Below, one piece after another: positions 42,924 through 53,280 of a stretch of DNA of 64,000 nt; position 1 is the stretch's first letter, and the number at the start of each line of letters is the position of its first letter. The stretch covers positions 1,736,001 to 1,800,000 of the forward strand of contig NZ_CP147247.1 in the NCBI RefSeq assembly GCF_002140975.2, in the 5' to 3' direction. A model generated the notes under the pieces. The model searched no databases. It worked only from the letters and a program-made list of their open reading frames with translations, and was not told where the DNA came from. This DNA is from Enterococcus sp. 9E7_DIV0242. GTDB taxonomy: Bacteria; Bacillota; Bacilli; Lactobacillales; Enterococcaceae. The position numbers and the translations under genes are program-made.

Positions 42924-44241
42924 ATTTATGGATGGTTTGCAGGATAAATTAGGCCCGATCGCTTATAAACTTGATTCAAATCGCTACCTATCCGCGATAA
43001 AAAATGGTTTCTTTGTTGCTATGCCCTTATTGATTATCGGTTCTTTATTCTTATTAGTTACACAACTACCATCAGATGCTTACTTGAACTTCATGTCATC
43101 TGTTTTAGGTGAAGACTGGATGAGCTTGTTCCTTCAAGTAAACAACATGACTATGAATGCGATGACGATCTTTGTTATTCTTGGAATTGCCAGTGAACTG
43201 GCAAAGCATTATCAAGTTGACCGAGGTTCTTCTCAAGCAATTGCAATCGTTGCTTTTCTGGTATTGACACCTTTGACTTCTGATGAATCCGGAAATATGT
43301 TTTTACCATTAGGAAACTTTGGTGCCTCAGGTCTATTTGTTGGAATGATCACAGCGATCCTTGCTGTTGAAATTTTCCGTTGGGTGACTCAAAAGGGCTG
43401 GACGATCAAAATGCCTGAATCCGTTCCTTCAAATGTTTCCAAATCATTCTCTGCATTGATTCCAGGATTTTTCGTTATTGTCGTGTTCAATTTGATTCGT
43501 ATCGGTTTTACGTTTACAGAATTTGAAACGGCTCAAAACTTTATCTTTAATGTACTGCAAACGCCATTATTAGCATTAGGAAGCTCTCTTCCAGCGACAT
43601 TGATCGTTCTTTTATTCGAAGCATTACTTTGGTCCTTTGGTATCCATGGCTCAAATATTGTCGGTGCCGTTATGACACCAATTTGGACAGCTCTTGCTGT
43701 AGAAAATGCTGAAGCCTTTGCTCGAGGCGATGTACTGCCGAATATCGTGAACGCTCAATTTTATGGAAACTTCATCAAATTGGGAGGTTCAAGTGCGACG
43801 ATCGGTTTGGCAATTGCCTGTCTGTTCTTTGCGAAATCTTCCCAATTCAAAACCTTAGGAAAACTATCTTTTGCACCAGCCATTTTCAATATCAATGAAC
43901 CACTAGTATTTGGTATTCCAATCGTATTGAACCCTATCATGTTAATTCCATTTATTATTGCACCGTTGTTAATGTGTATTATCGCTTATTCCGCAATGGC
44001 AACCGGTTTAGTACCGTTCACCAATGGGATTTTGCTACCATGGACCACGCCTCCAGTTGTCGCCGGCTTCTTACTCTCCGGATGGCGCGGCGCTCTCCTT
44101 CAGGTTATCCAGATTCTCCTGAGCTTTGGCCTGTACTATCCATTTTTCAAGATGGAAGACCTGAAAGCTTATAGAATCGAAATGGAAGGCGAACAAGCTT
44201 ATGATAAAGAAATGGAAGCAGAAATCGCCGAAGAGAGCTAG
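42916..44241 (+). CDS. PTS lactose/cellobiose-family EIIC permease
   Basis: A 441-residue membrane permease with about ten hydrophobic helices. The family motif FGIHGSNIVGAVMTPIW and the conserved loop APAIFNINEPLVFGIPIVLNP are present. It imports and phosphorylates a beta-diglucoside or beta-galactoside; the specificity is not readable, but the GH1 gene downstream acts on the product. Confidence 0.93.
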   Translation: MNKFMDGLQDKLGPIAYKLDSNRYLSAIKNGFFVAMPLLIIGSLFLLVTQLPSDAYLNFMSSVLGEDWMSLFLQVNNMTMNAMTIFVILGIASELAKHYQVDRGSSQAIAIVAFLVLTPLTSDESGNMFLPLGNFGASGLFVGMITAILAVEIFRWVTQKGWTIKMPESVPSNVSKSFSALIPGFFVIVVFNLIRIGFTFTEFETAQNFIFNVLQTPLLALGSSLPATLIVLLFEALLWSFGIHGSNIVGAVMTPIWTALAVENAEAFARGDVLPNIVNAQFYGNFIKLGGSSATIGLAIACLFFAKSSQFKTLGKLSFAPAIFNINEPLVFGIPIVLNPIMLIPFIIAPLLMCIIAYSAMATGLVPFTNGILLPWTTPPVVAGFLLSGWRGALLQVIQILLSFGLYYPFFKMEDLKAYRIEMEGEQAYDKEMEAEIAEES

Positions 44242-44303
44242 GATATTAATAATACAATTTCAAAAAAATCTAACCACTATTGATTTAGTTGAAGTTACTT
44301 CTT

Positions 44304-44325
44304 GACATGGGAACATTCCCATGTC
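44304..44325 (+). promoter_or_regulatory. Perfect 10-bp-arm palindrome between EIIC and GH1 genes
   Basis: GACATGGGAA-CA-TTCCCATGTC lies in the 126-bp gap, followed by TTATTGTTTATTT. It can be a weak terminator or RNA-stability hairpin tuning glycosidase expression. It could also be an operator, since it overlaps a TTGACA hexamer. Confidence 0.55.
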
Positions 44326-44361
44326 TTATTGTTTATTTATGATTTAAAACGGAAAGGATGA

Positions 44362-45753
<1,392 letters not shown>

Positions 45754-45770
45754 GAATATAGTTGACGAAA

Positions 45771-45811
45771 AACGCCCCACAGAGAAATGACTTAAGTCTC
45801 TGTGGGGCGTT
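45771..45811. terminator. Strong bidirectional terminator
   Basis: Perfect 15-bp arms AACGCCCCACAGAGA / TCTCTGTGGGGCGTT between the convergent GH1 genes. Short A and T runs lie on both sides. Confidence 0.88.
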
Positions 45812-45841
45812 AACTATCTCTATTTATCAGTAGCAGTTCAT

Positions 45842-47245
45842 TTATAGCAGTTCATTTTTTGCTGCCATCTCTTTATACCAATACGCACTTTGCTTTGGAT
45901 AGCGCTCTTGTGTCTCGAAGTCTACATAAAATAGGCCATAACGCTTATTGTATCCATTCGTCCATGAAAATACATCCATCAATGACCAGATAAAGTAGCC
46001 CTGTACAATTACACCACGGTCGACCGCCTTCAATATAGCGGCTAAATGCTGACGAACATAATCGATCCTCGCCGTATCCTGAACTGTTTCTTCTACCAGA
46101 ATGTCCTTATCTCCCATGCCATTTTCAGTCACATAGATTTTTTTATAATTAGGGTAGGTTTCTTTAACAAACACTAGCATATCTTCTAATCCTTGTGGAA
46201 AAATTGGCCAATCCCAATCAGTTGTTGGAACAGCTGGATTATTGACTCGTTCGCCGATACCCTTCAGTGCAAAAATGCTGCTGCCCTTTTCACCAGTACC
46301 ATTATGATGGATCGCACTTTCTCCTTCGTAAGCCTTTAAGAAATGACTGGCATAATAGTTGATTCCCAGAAAATCGATATGCTCTGCCGCATAGCTCAGA
46401 TAGTCGAAATCTGTCGGATTTACATTTAAATCCCCGTGATTTTTCTTCAAAATATCTTCAATGATCGCCATGACCTCATCAGAATAGTTCCCTCTGAAGG
46501 TTGCATCCAGCATAAAACGATTCGCCAACGTATGCTCTCTGACTGCCGCTTCCTGATCCGCTACGGCTTCACTGATTGGGTATTTTGATTCTAAAATATG
46601 AACGATCCCGATTTCTCCTGAATAATTCTGTTCTTTGTAATACTTTACGACTCGAGCATGTGCGACCATCATATTATGCATAGACTGCACCGCTTTTGGA
46701 ATATCATAGTGAATATTTGGTGGAAAATGACCGATGATATACTGTCCTGCAACGACAGACCACGGTTCATTGATCGTGATCCAATAGTTGACCTTCTCCC
46801 CGTACTCCTTAAAACAAAATTCAGAAAAAGCGACATATGCATCAATCATTTCCGAAGACAACCAATCTCCCTTTTTATATAGCGGATACGGTGTATCAAA
46901 ATGATGCAGTGTCACAAAAGGTTCCACCCCTTGCAACAAACAGGCATCGATCAGTTCATGATAATAGTCCACACCTGCTTGATTGACAACGCCGGTTCCC
47001 TCTGGAAAAATTCTGGTCCAAGCAATCGAAATCCGAATGCCATTTATACCAAACGCATGGGCCTGCTCAATATCCTCTTTGTATTTATGGTAAAAATCAC
47101 TTGCTGTATTTGGATCGAAAACACCTTGTTCTTTTAGGTAGTCATCCCAATAGGTTTTCCCTTTCCCATCGGTCTGCGTTGCGCCTTCAGCTTGGTATGC
47201 CGCAGTTGCTGCACCAAAGATAAAATTTTTCGGAAATTTCTGCAT
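45842..47245 (-). CDS. lacG: 6-phospho-beta-galactosidase LacG
   Basis: A 467-residue GH1 enzyme that splits lactose-6-phosphate into glucose and galactose-6-phosphate. It resembles LacG over its whole length (IFGAATAAYQAEGAT, TLHHFDTPYPLY, HHNGTGEKGSS in outline, and TDWDWPIFPQGL). The acid/base Glu is in TINEPW and the nucleophile in VTENGMG. The start at 47245 follows AAGGAG; the longer frame is not supported. Third gene of the leftward lacFEG arm. Confidence 0.92.
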   Translation of the reverse strand: MQKFPKNFIFGAATAAYQAEGATQTDGKGKTYWDDYLKEQGVFDPNTASDFYHKYKEDIEQAHAFGINGIRISIAWTRIFPEGTGVVNQAGVDYYHELIDACLLQGVEPFVTLHHFDTPYPLYKKGDWLSSEMIDAYVAFSEFCFKEYGEKVNYWITINEPWSVVAGQYIIGHFPPNIHYDIPKAVQSMHNMMVAHARVVKYYKEQNYSGEIGIVHILESKYPISEAVADQEAAVREHTLANRFMLDATFRGNYSDEVMAIIEDILKKNHGDLNVNPTDFDYLSYAAEHIDFLGINYYASHFLKAYEGESAIHHNGTGEKGSSIFALKGIGERVNNPAVPTTDWDWPIFPQGLEDMLVFVKETYPNYKKIYVTENGMGDKDILVEETVQDTARIDYVRQHLAAILKAVDRGVIVQGYFIWSLMDVFSWTNGYNKRYGLFYVDFETQERYPKQSAYWYKEMAAKNELL

Positions 47246-47283
47246 GATAGACTCCTTCTTATTTATTCTGCTAGCCATCCGCT

Positions 47284-48954
47284 CTATATAAGATTTTCAA
47301 ACACAAAATTCACTGCCTCTTCAGGTGTTCGAGCAAGAGCAACATACTCTGCTCCGGAAGTTGAAGCAGCCCTTGTCTTAAGACCCTTCACATCCTCTTG
47401 CAGTTCCCCTAACATGGATGCCATTTGAGGGGCTAAAATAATCAAATCAAATTCTCCAAGCAAGTCTTTATGCTGCCCATATGCCATAGCAGTAGAATCC
47501 AATGGGATATTCTTTTCTTTCGCACCCTTCTTGATTGCATTTGCCAACATTGCACTAGTTGCACCATTTGCACATAATACTAAGATTTTCTTTTCTGTCT
47601 TCGTTTCAGCCATTGCTTCCACGGCTGCGGCAGTCACAGCTTGTTCTTCCACTGCTTCCAATTTTTCTTCAACTAGTTCATTTTCCTGAGTGCGTTCCTT
47701 TTCCAGTAGTTCATTATCGTACACTTTAAAGAATGGGAAGTACATAAGAAAATCAACAACTAGAAGAACGAGCATCAGAATGATTGCTTGAAAGGCAAAA
47801 CCTGTCCCCATAATCAACCCCAATGGTCCGGGCGTTGTCCAAGGTAAATTGTAGATAAAACCGTTCATTCCCAATACATCGACAAAGAACTTAAACAGCC
47901 AAACATTCAAAATCGGTGTCAAGATAAACGGAATAAAGAAAATCGGATTCAATACGATTGGAGCACCAAATAACATAGGTTCATTGACACCAAATAGAAC
48001 TGGTACAGAGGAAGCACGCCCTATCGTCCTTAACTGCTTGGATTTAGCCAGAAAAGCGAACATCAGCGTAATGACCAGTGTTGCGCCAGTTCCTCCTAAA
48101 GTTGCGACAAAATATTGTGTACCTTGTGCTAAAATACGATTGGCCTGCTCACCATTTTGGTATAATTGCAAATTTGCTTCCACATTTGTGATGTAGATTG
48201 CTGCAACAGCTGGCTCAACAATTGAAGGACCATGAATCCCAACAAACCAGAAGAACGCCATCGCACCAAAAATCAAAGCCAAGCCTAGATAGCCATCTGC
48301 AGCACTGAAAATCGGCTGGAAGAGTTCAATGACTTTCTCAGAAAAGTTGGTCCCGACCAGATTTCTAAAGCCAAGGTCGAATAGCCAGAAAAATACCACA
48401 GAAAGAGTGATCGGAATCAAGTCTTTAAAGGTCTGAGAGATATTGCCCGGAACTTCCTCCGGCATTTTTACCGTGATGTTATTCTTAATACAGAAACGAT
48501 AAATATTTGGAACAACAAATCCGACAACAAAAGCTGTCAACAACCCTTTTGTCCCCATGAAACCTGTCGCCAAGCCACCATCCAGAGGATCGACACCAAT
48601 AAGAAGAAACGAAATAATAGCAGCTATCATGGTAGAAACGTTGTTGATCTGATTTGTTTTTGGTAATTTACTATTGAAATTATCCGTCAAACTTTTTGCT
48701 ACAGTAGCAGACATCAGCAATCCCAAAATCCCCATCGAATAATTATATGCCTTCATGAGAATCGCCTCTGTTCCTGCACTCCAATAGAAATCAAAGATGT
48801 TCGGAACATATGCGACTAATAGAAATATACTTGAAAACAAAATGACCGGAATCAAACTGATAAACCCATCTCTAATAGCCCGTAAATAAGGGTTGTTTGA
48901 TATTTTTTCAAATGTCGGCTTCATCTTCTCGATTCTAGAAACTAATACATTCAT
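47284..48954 (-). CDS. lacE: Lactose PTS EIICB component LacE
   Basis: A 556-residue fusion. The EIIC permease (~1-420) has FVGIHGPSIVEPAVAAIY and GVNEPMLFGAPIVLNP. An Ala/Glu-rich linker follows, then EIIB (~455-556) with the phosphocysteine in ILVLCANGATSAML. Lactose is taken up as lactose-6-phosphate. AAAGGAG precedes the ATG. Lies between lacF and lacG. Confidence 0.95.
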   Translation of the reverse strand: MNVLVSRIEKMKPTFEKISNNPYLRAIRDGFISLIPVILFSSIFLLVAYVPNIFDFYWSAGTEAILMKAYNYSMGILGLLMSATVAKSLTDNFNSKLPKTNQINNVSTMIAAIISFLLIGVDPLDGGLATGFMGTKGLLTAFVVGFVVPNIYRFCIKNNITVKMPEEVPGNISQTFKDLIPITLSVVFFWLFDLGFRNLVGTNFSEKVIELFQPIFSAADGYLGLALIFGAMAFFWFVGIHGPSIVEPAVAAIYITNVEANLQLYQNGEQANRILAQGTQYFVATLGGTGATLVITLMFAFLAKSKQLRTIGRASSVPVLFGVNEPMLFGAPIVLNPIFFIPFILTPILNVWLFKFFVDVLGMNGFIYNLPWTTPGPLGLIMGTGFAFQAIILMLVLLVVDFLMYFPFFKVYDNELLEKERTQENELVEEKLEAVEEQAVTAAAVEAMAETKTEKKILVLCANGATSAMLANAIKKGAKEKNIPLDSTAMAYGQHKDLLGEFDLIILAPQMASMLGELQEDVKGLKTRAASTSGAEYVALARTPEEAVNFVFENLI

Positions 48955-48988
48955 AATAAAACTCCTTTCTTCTTGCGCTTCATCCTAC

Positions 48989-49297
48989 TTATTTCTTATA
49001 GATATTGAATAGATGCTTGATTGTGTCCTTCAATAGCATCGTTGTCATCAAATGGTCTTGTGCATGAACCATGATGAATCCTACTTCGACTGATTCCCCT
49101 CTTGCTTCCGCTGCCAACATTTGTGTTTGCGATTTATGCGCTTCAATTAAACTTGTGTTTGCTTCTTCGACCAATCGATCTGCATCAGCAAAATTGCCTT
49201 TTTCAGCTTCGCTCAACGCTTCCATTAATTTAGATCGAGCTTCGCCTGCAAAAGCGACTACTTCAAAACCAACCATTGCTGCTTCTTCTCTATTCAT
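48989..49297 (-). CDS. lacF: Lactose PTS EIIA component LacF
   Basis: A 102-residue trimeric EIIA. The phosphohistidine is in FIMVHAQDHLMTTML. It relays phosphate from HPr to LacE. First gene of the leftward arm, divergent from lacR, with GTGAGGG before ATG. Confidence 0.95.
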   Translation of the reverse strand: MNREEAAMVGFEVVAFAGEARSKLMEALSEAEKGNFADADRLVEEANTSLIEAHKSQTQMLAAEARGESVEVGFIMVHAQDHLMTTMLLKDTIKHLFNIYKK

Positions 49298-49351
49298 TGT
49301 CTTGCCCTCACTTTATGTTTGTTTTTGTTCTTTATTGTTCGTTACAAACAA

Positions 49352-49380
49352 ATAATATACCGCTTTCATGAATATGTCAA
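49352..49380 (-). promoter_or_regulatory. lacFEG promoter
   Basis: TTGACA, 17 bp, TATTAT on the minus strand. The spacer contains TGAAAGCGGT, a partial cre (CcpA) match that fails in the last bases. An A/T-rich GTTCGTTACAAACAA patch just downstream may serve LacR. Confidence 0.8.
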
Positions 49381-49414
49381 CACCAATATTTTAAAAAAAC
49401 TAAAAGAATTACCA

Positions 49415-49443
49415 TTGACATAAAGGAAAATAGATGATAAGTT
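49415..49443 (+). promoter_or_regulatory. lacRABCD promoter
   Basis: TTGACA, 17 bp, TAAGTT on the plus strand, 52 bp before the lacR start. Back to back with the lacF promoter, 34 bp apart. Confidence 0.65.
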
Positions 49444-49495
49444 CTAATTAAACAATATCGAACATTTTAAAACAATGAATAAGGAGGAGTTTGCG

Positions 49496-50254
49496 TTGAT
49501 AAAGGAAGAACGTCAAAAAGCTCTGCTTGATCTTTTAGATAAGAAAAAATTTTTGAAGGTCAGTGAAATTACCGAAAAGATCAATGTAACAGAAATGACC
49601 GTACGTAGAGATTTGAAGGAATTGGAACAGCAAGGGAAATTGATTCGTGTACACGGCGGAGCAAAGGCCGTTAAGGGAAGCGACCTTACGCTTTTAGAGC
49701 TAAGCCATATTGAAAAGAAGAATATTCACCTTTCTGAAAAGGAAGAAGTTGCAAGGACTATAGCGAATCAGATTGAGACTGGAGATACTGTTTTTCTAGG
49801 TCCAGGTACAACGATTGAACTGGTTTATGATTACTTGACCTGTGATTTTGCGAAGGTCATCACTAACTCAATTCATGTATTTGATAAGTTTAAGAATGAT
49901 AGTCGCTTTGAGCTAGTTTTGATCGGCGGCTCTTATCGTTCAAAAACAGGTGCCTTTGTCGGTACGATTGCCAATGATACTGTTGCAAGTATTCAGGTAC
50001 ATAAAGCATTTATCGGTGTAAACGGGATTTTGGATAACTTTGTGACAAACTCAAATGAGGATGAAGGTGTTACACAGCGCACAATCCTACAGAGTGCACA
50101 CACAAAATATATTATTGCCGATCATTTCAAGCTAGATAAACAGGATTTTTATAAATTCTATTCCTTATCAGATGCAGATTATCTGATTACAGATCAGACA
50201 ATTCCTGAAGAAATATATGAGAAATATGAAAAGATCATCCAAATCATCAATTAG
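49496..50254 (+). CDS. lacR: Lactose phosphotransferase system repressor LacR (DeoR family)
   Basis: A 252-residue DeoR-type regulator. The N-terminal winged HTH is KVSEITEKINVTEMTVRRDLKEL, and the C-terminal sugar-phosphate sensor includes GDTVFLGPGTTIELV. LacR proteins repress the lac genes and are released by tagatose-6-phosphate. I chose the TTG at 49496 because GGAGG is 8 bp upstream; the ATG at 49475 includes that site within the gene. It is co-directional with lacABCD. Confidence 0.9.
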   Translation: MIKEERQKALLDLLDKKKFLKVSEITEKINVTEMTVRRDLKELEQQGKLIRVHGGAKAVKGSDLTLLELSHIEKKNIHLSEKEEVARTIANQIETGDTVFLGPGTTIELVYDYLTCDFAKVITNSIHVFDKFKNDSRFELVLIGGSYRSKTGAFVGTIANDTVASIQVHKAFIGVNGILDNFVTNSNEDEGVTQRTILQSAHTKYIIADHFKLDKQDFYKFYSLSDADYLITDQTIPEEIYEKYEKIIQIIN

Positions 50255-50263
50255 GAGGAAAAC

Positions 50264-50695
50264 ATGATGCAAGTAATAATCGGTGCGGATAAAGACGGCA
50301 CTCAAATGAAAGACATGATTCACGATTATTTAAAAGGAAAAGGGCTTGAAGTTGTTGATACAACAGGAACAGAATCCCTTGACTTCATCGACTCGACTGT
50401 ACGAGTTGTCAACAAGATCAGAGAAAACGAAGAAGCATTCGGTATACTCTTCGATCGTTATGGCGCTGGTAGCTTTATGGCGGCGACTAAGCATGAGGGA
50501 ATCATCGCTGCGGAAGTTTCGGATGAACGTTCTGCCTACATGACAAGAGAACATAATAACGCTCGGATCATCACTGTTGGCAGTGGCATCGTTGGGCCAG
50601 ATCTGGCAAAGAATATTGTTGACGCGTTCTTGACCTCTCATTATGAAGGTGGCCGCCATCAAATTCGCGTAGATATGCTTAATAAAATGTTTTAG
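50264..50695 (+). CDS. lacA: Galactose-6-phosphate isomerase subunit LacA
   Basis: A 143-residue RpiB-fold subunit. With LacB it converts galactose-6-phosphate to tagatose-6-phosphate. Signatures are [15 protein letters not shown] at the start and [17 protein letters not shown] in the middle. AGGAGG precedes the start; two adjacent ATGs are possible. Confidence 0.94.
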   Translation: MMQVIIGADKDGTQMKDMIHDYLKGKGLEVVDTTGTESLDFIDSTVRVVNKIRENEEAFGILFDRYGAGSFMAATKHEGIIAAEVSDERSAYMTREHNNARIITVGSGIVGPDLAKNIVDAFLTSHYEGGRHQIRVDMLNKMF

Positions 50696-50706
50696 GAGGA
50701 AAAATA

Positions 50707-51225
50707 ATGAAGATCGCTATTGGCTGTGACCATATTGTTACAGATACAAAAATTGCCGTTTCCGATTTTTTAAAAAGCCAAGGGCATGAGGTATTAGATG
50801 TCGGAACCTATGATTTTTCTCGAACCCACTACCCTATTTACGGAAGGAAAGTCGGGCTCTTAGTCAGCTCCGGCCGGGCAGATATGGGCGTCACTATTTG
50901 TGGAACTGGTGTTGGTATTACCAATGCTGTCAATAAAGTACCGGGTATTCGTGCTGCTCTAGTCAGAGATATGTCAACTGCTGTCTATGCAAAAAAAGAA
51001 CTGAATGCCAATGTTATCGCTTTTGGAGGAAAAATCATTGGGGAGCTTCTATTGTGTGATATCATTCAGGAATTCTTAAAAACAGCGTATCAGCCTACTT
51101 CTGAAAATGAACAGCTGATCAAGAAACTTCAAGAAATCGAAACGCCCCATCCAGAAGAAATTGCTGATGCACATCTTTTTGATGAATTTCTGGAAAAATG
51201 GGACCGTGGCGAGTATACAGATTAG
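50707..51225 (+). CDS. lacB: Galactose-6-phosphate isomerase subunit LacB
   Basis: A 172-residue RpiB-fold partner of LacA. It has [20 protein letters not shown], the conserved [16 protein letters not shown] and the [24 protein letters not shown] loop in outline. Starts 11 bp after lacA, with AGGAGG. Confidence 0.95.
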   Translation: MKIAIGCDHIVTDTKIAVSDFLKSQGHEVLDVGTYDFSRTHYPIYGRKVGLLVSSGRADMGVTICGTGVGITNAVNKVPGIRAALVRDMSTAVYAKKELNANVIAFGGKIIGELLLCDIIQEFLKTAYQPTSENEQLIKKLQEIETPHPEEIADAHLFDEFLEKWDRGEYTD

Positions 51226-51236
51226 GAGATAGACAT

Positions 51237-52172
51237 ATGCTATTAACCGTAACGCTTAATCCTTCTATCGATATTTCTTATTTTGTAGACAACTTTCAAA
51301 TGGACCATGTCAACCGCACAGACAAAGTAACGAAAACTCCCGGTGGAAAAGGGCTAAATGTCAGTAGAGTCCTCCATCAATTAAAAATCCCCGTAACAGC
51401 AACTGGTTTTCTTGGCGGTCATACAGGGGAATTATTGAAAGATGGACTCGATCAGTTAGAGATCAAGCATTCTTTTTCTCCTTGTGCAGAAGAGACACGC
51501 AACTGTATTGCGATTCTATCAGAAAATAAGCAGACAGAAATTTTAGAGCCAGGACCTACCATCAAGCAGGATGAAATCAATCAATTCTTAAAAAACTTTA
51601 CTGTACTATTAAAAACCGGAATTGAATGGGTCACACTTTCAGGAAGCTTGCCTCAAGGCTGTCCAGATGACTTTTATCAGACGCTGCTAGCTCTATCAGA
51701 AAAAGAAAAATGCAAGGTACTGTTGGATTCATCTGGTCCATATCTCCAAAAGGCACTGGCTGGAAAAAACAAACCCTATCTCATCAAGCCAAATCACCAG
51801 GAGCTTGCTGACCTGTTGCAAAAGAAACCCAGTCGTAACACAGAGACACTCCTTGATTATCTGAAAGATCCATTATTTGATGGCGTTTCGTATATTGTTG
51901 TGACATTAGGCGCAGAGGGTGCCTTGATTAAAAACGGTGACAACTATTACAAAGCTTCACTGCCAAAAATACAGGCCATTAATCCCGTTGGCTCAGGAGA
52001 TGCTTCTTTAGCTGGGATTGCTGCTGCACTTTATCATAAGAAGTCTCTCTCTGATGTATTGAAAACAGGGATGACGACAGGTTTGCTCAATACATTAGAA
52101 GCTCAGACTGGAACGATCGATATAGATCATTTCAATGACTACTTTGATCAAATTCACGTAGAAAAACTTTAG
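51237..52172 (+). CDS. lacC: Tagatose-6-phosphate kinase LacC
   Basis: A 311-residue PfkB-family kinase that makes tagatose-1,6-bisphosphate. The N-terminal VTLNPSIDISYFV, the KTPGGKGLNVSRVL motif and the C-terminal NPVGSGDASLAGIAAA with catalytic Asp are intact. The start at 51237 follows AGGAGAT. The longer frame overlaps lacB and is not used. Confidence 0.94.
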   Translation: MLLTVTLNPSIDISYFVDNFQMDHVNRTDKVTKTPGGKGLNVSRVLHQLKIPVTATGFLGGHTGELLKDGLDQLEIKHSFSPCAEETRNCIAILSENKQTEILEPGPTIKQDEINQFLKNFTVLLKTGIEWVTLSGSLPQGCPDDFYQTLLALSEKEKCKVLLDSSGPYLQKALAGKNKPYLIKPNHQELADLLQKKPSRNTETLLDYLKDPLFDGVSYIVVTLGAEGALIKNGDNYYKASLPKIQAINPVGSGDASLAGIAAALYHKKSLSDVLKTGMTTGLLNTLEAQTGTIDIDHFNDYFDQIHVEKL

Positions 52173-52184
52173 GAGGAAAATAAA

Positions 52185-53156
52185 ATGAATGACTCATTAA
52201 AACAGTCCGCTATGAAACGTTTGGCAAATAAAGACGGAGTAATCGCCGCATTAGCTATTGATCAACGTGGCGCTATGAAAAAAATGATGACCCGCTTTCA
52301 GCCTTCAACAGACGATAAAGAAATTGAGGCGTTTAAAACCCTCGTTTCAGAGGAATTGACGCCTTATGCCTCGTCGATTTTACTTGATCCTGAATACGGT
52401 CTTCCAGCAAGTAAGGCGCGTGACAAAGAAGCTGGGTTACTTTTGGCTTATGAAAAAACGGGTTATGATTCTTCTGTAAAAGGGCGCTTTCCTGATTTAC
52501 TTGATCACTGGTCTGTTCGACGTCTGAAAGAAGCTGGAGCAGATGCTTGTAAATTCTTACTCTATTATGATGTCGATGAAAGTGTTGAGATCAATGATCG
52601 AAAAAAAGCATTTGTTGAAAGAATCGCCTCCGAATGTATCGCAGAGGATCTCCCTTTTTATCTAGAGCTTCTTTCGTATGATGACACGATCGACGACCCA
52701 CAGTCGAAAGAATATGCACAGATCAAGCCTCGAAAAGTGATCGAAATGATGAAAACTTTTTCTGAGCCTCAATTTCATGTAGATGTATTAAAGGTAGAAG
52801 TTCCGGTAAACATGAACTTCGTTAAGGGCTTTGGTGAAGAGAGTATCTACACCAAAGAACAGGCGCAAGCCTATTTTCTCGAGCAAAGTAGTATAACAGA
52901 TATTCCCTTCATCTTTTTAAGTGCAGGCGTTTCAGCTGACTTATTCAAGGAAACCCTCCGCTTCGCTAAAGAGGCTGGATCGACCTTTAATGGGGTCCTT
53001 TGCGGACGGGCAACTTGGGCTGGCGGCGTAGAACCATTTATAAAAAATGGTGAAACAGCCGCTAGAGAATGGCTACAGAGTACCGGGCGAAAAAATATTG
53101 AAGAATTGAATGCTGTTCTAAAAGAAACAGCTACCCCATATACGGAAAAAAACTAA
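52185..53156 (+). CDS. lacD: Tagatose-1,6-bisphosphate aldolase LacD
   Basis: A 323-residue class I aldolase that splits tagatose-1,6-bisphosphate to DHAP and glyceraldehyde-3-phosphate. Signatures include [16 protein letters not shown], the [10 protein letters not shown] segment with the Schiff-base region, and [10 protein letters not shown]. Last gene of the rightward arm, closed by a terminator. Confidence 0.95.
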   Translation: MNDSLKQSAMKRLANKDGVIAALAIDQRGAMKKMMTRFQPSTDDKEIEAFKTLVSEELTPYASSILLDPEYGLPASKARDKEAGLLLAYEKTGYDSSVKGRFPDLLDHWSVRRLKEAGADACKFLLYYDVDESVEINDRKKAFVERIASECIAEDLPFYLELLSYDDTIDDPQSKEYAQIKPRKVIEMMKTFSEPQFHVDVLKVEVPVNMNFVKGFGEESIYTKEQAQAYFLEQSSITDIPFIFLSAGVSADLFKETLRFAKEAGSTFNGVLCGRATWAGGVEPFIKNGETAAREWLQSTGRKNIEELNAVLKETATPYTEKN

Positions 53157-53164
53157 TTTTATTT

Positions 53165-53223
53165 AAACAAACCGATGATTCCAAGAAAAGCCTTCTTTTC
53201 TGAAATCATCGGTTTGTTTTTAT
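53165..53223 (+). terminator. Terminator after lacD
   Basis: Perfect 16-bp arms AAACAAACCGATGATT / AATCATCGGTTTGTTT with a 23-base loop that can itself fold (AAGAAAAG/CTTTTCTT-like), then TTATTTTA. Confidence 0.88.
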
Positions 53224-53280
53224 TTTATGCTGGATATGCTTGAAGTCTTCAATAGCAATCTCTTGATTTTAAACGATTAT

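Noticed and set aside
49352..49380. CcpA cre site in the lacF promoter
   Set aside because: TGAAAGCGGT matches the left part of cre, but the closing CA is missing; too weak to annotate on its own.
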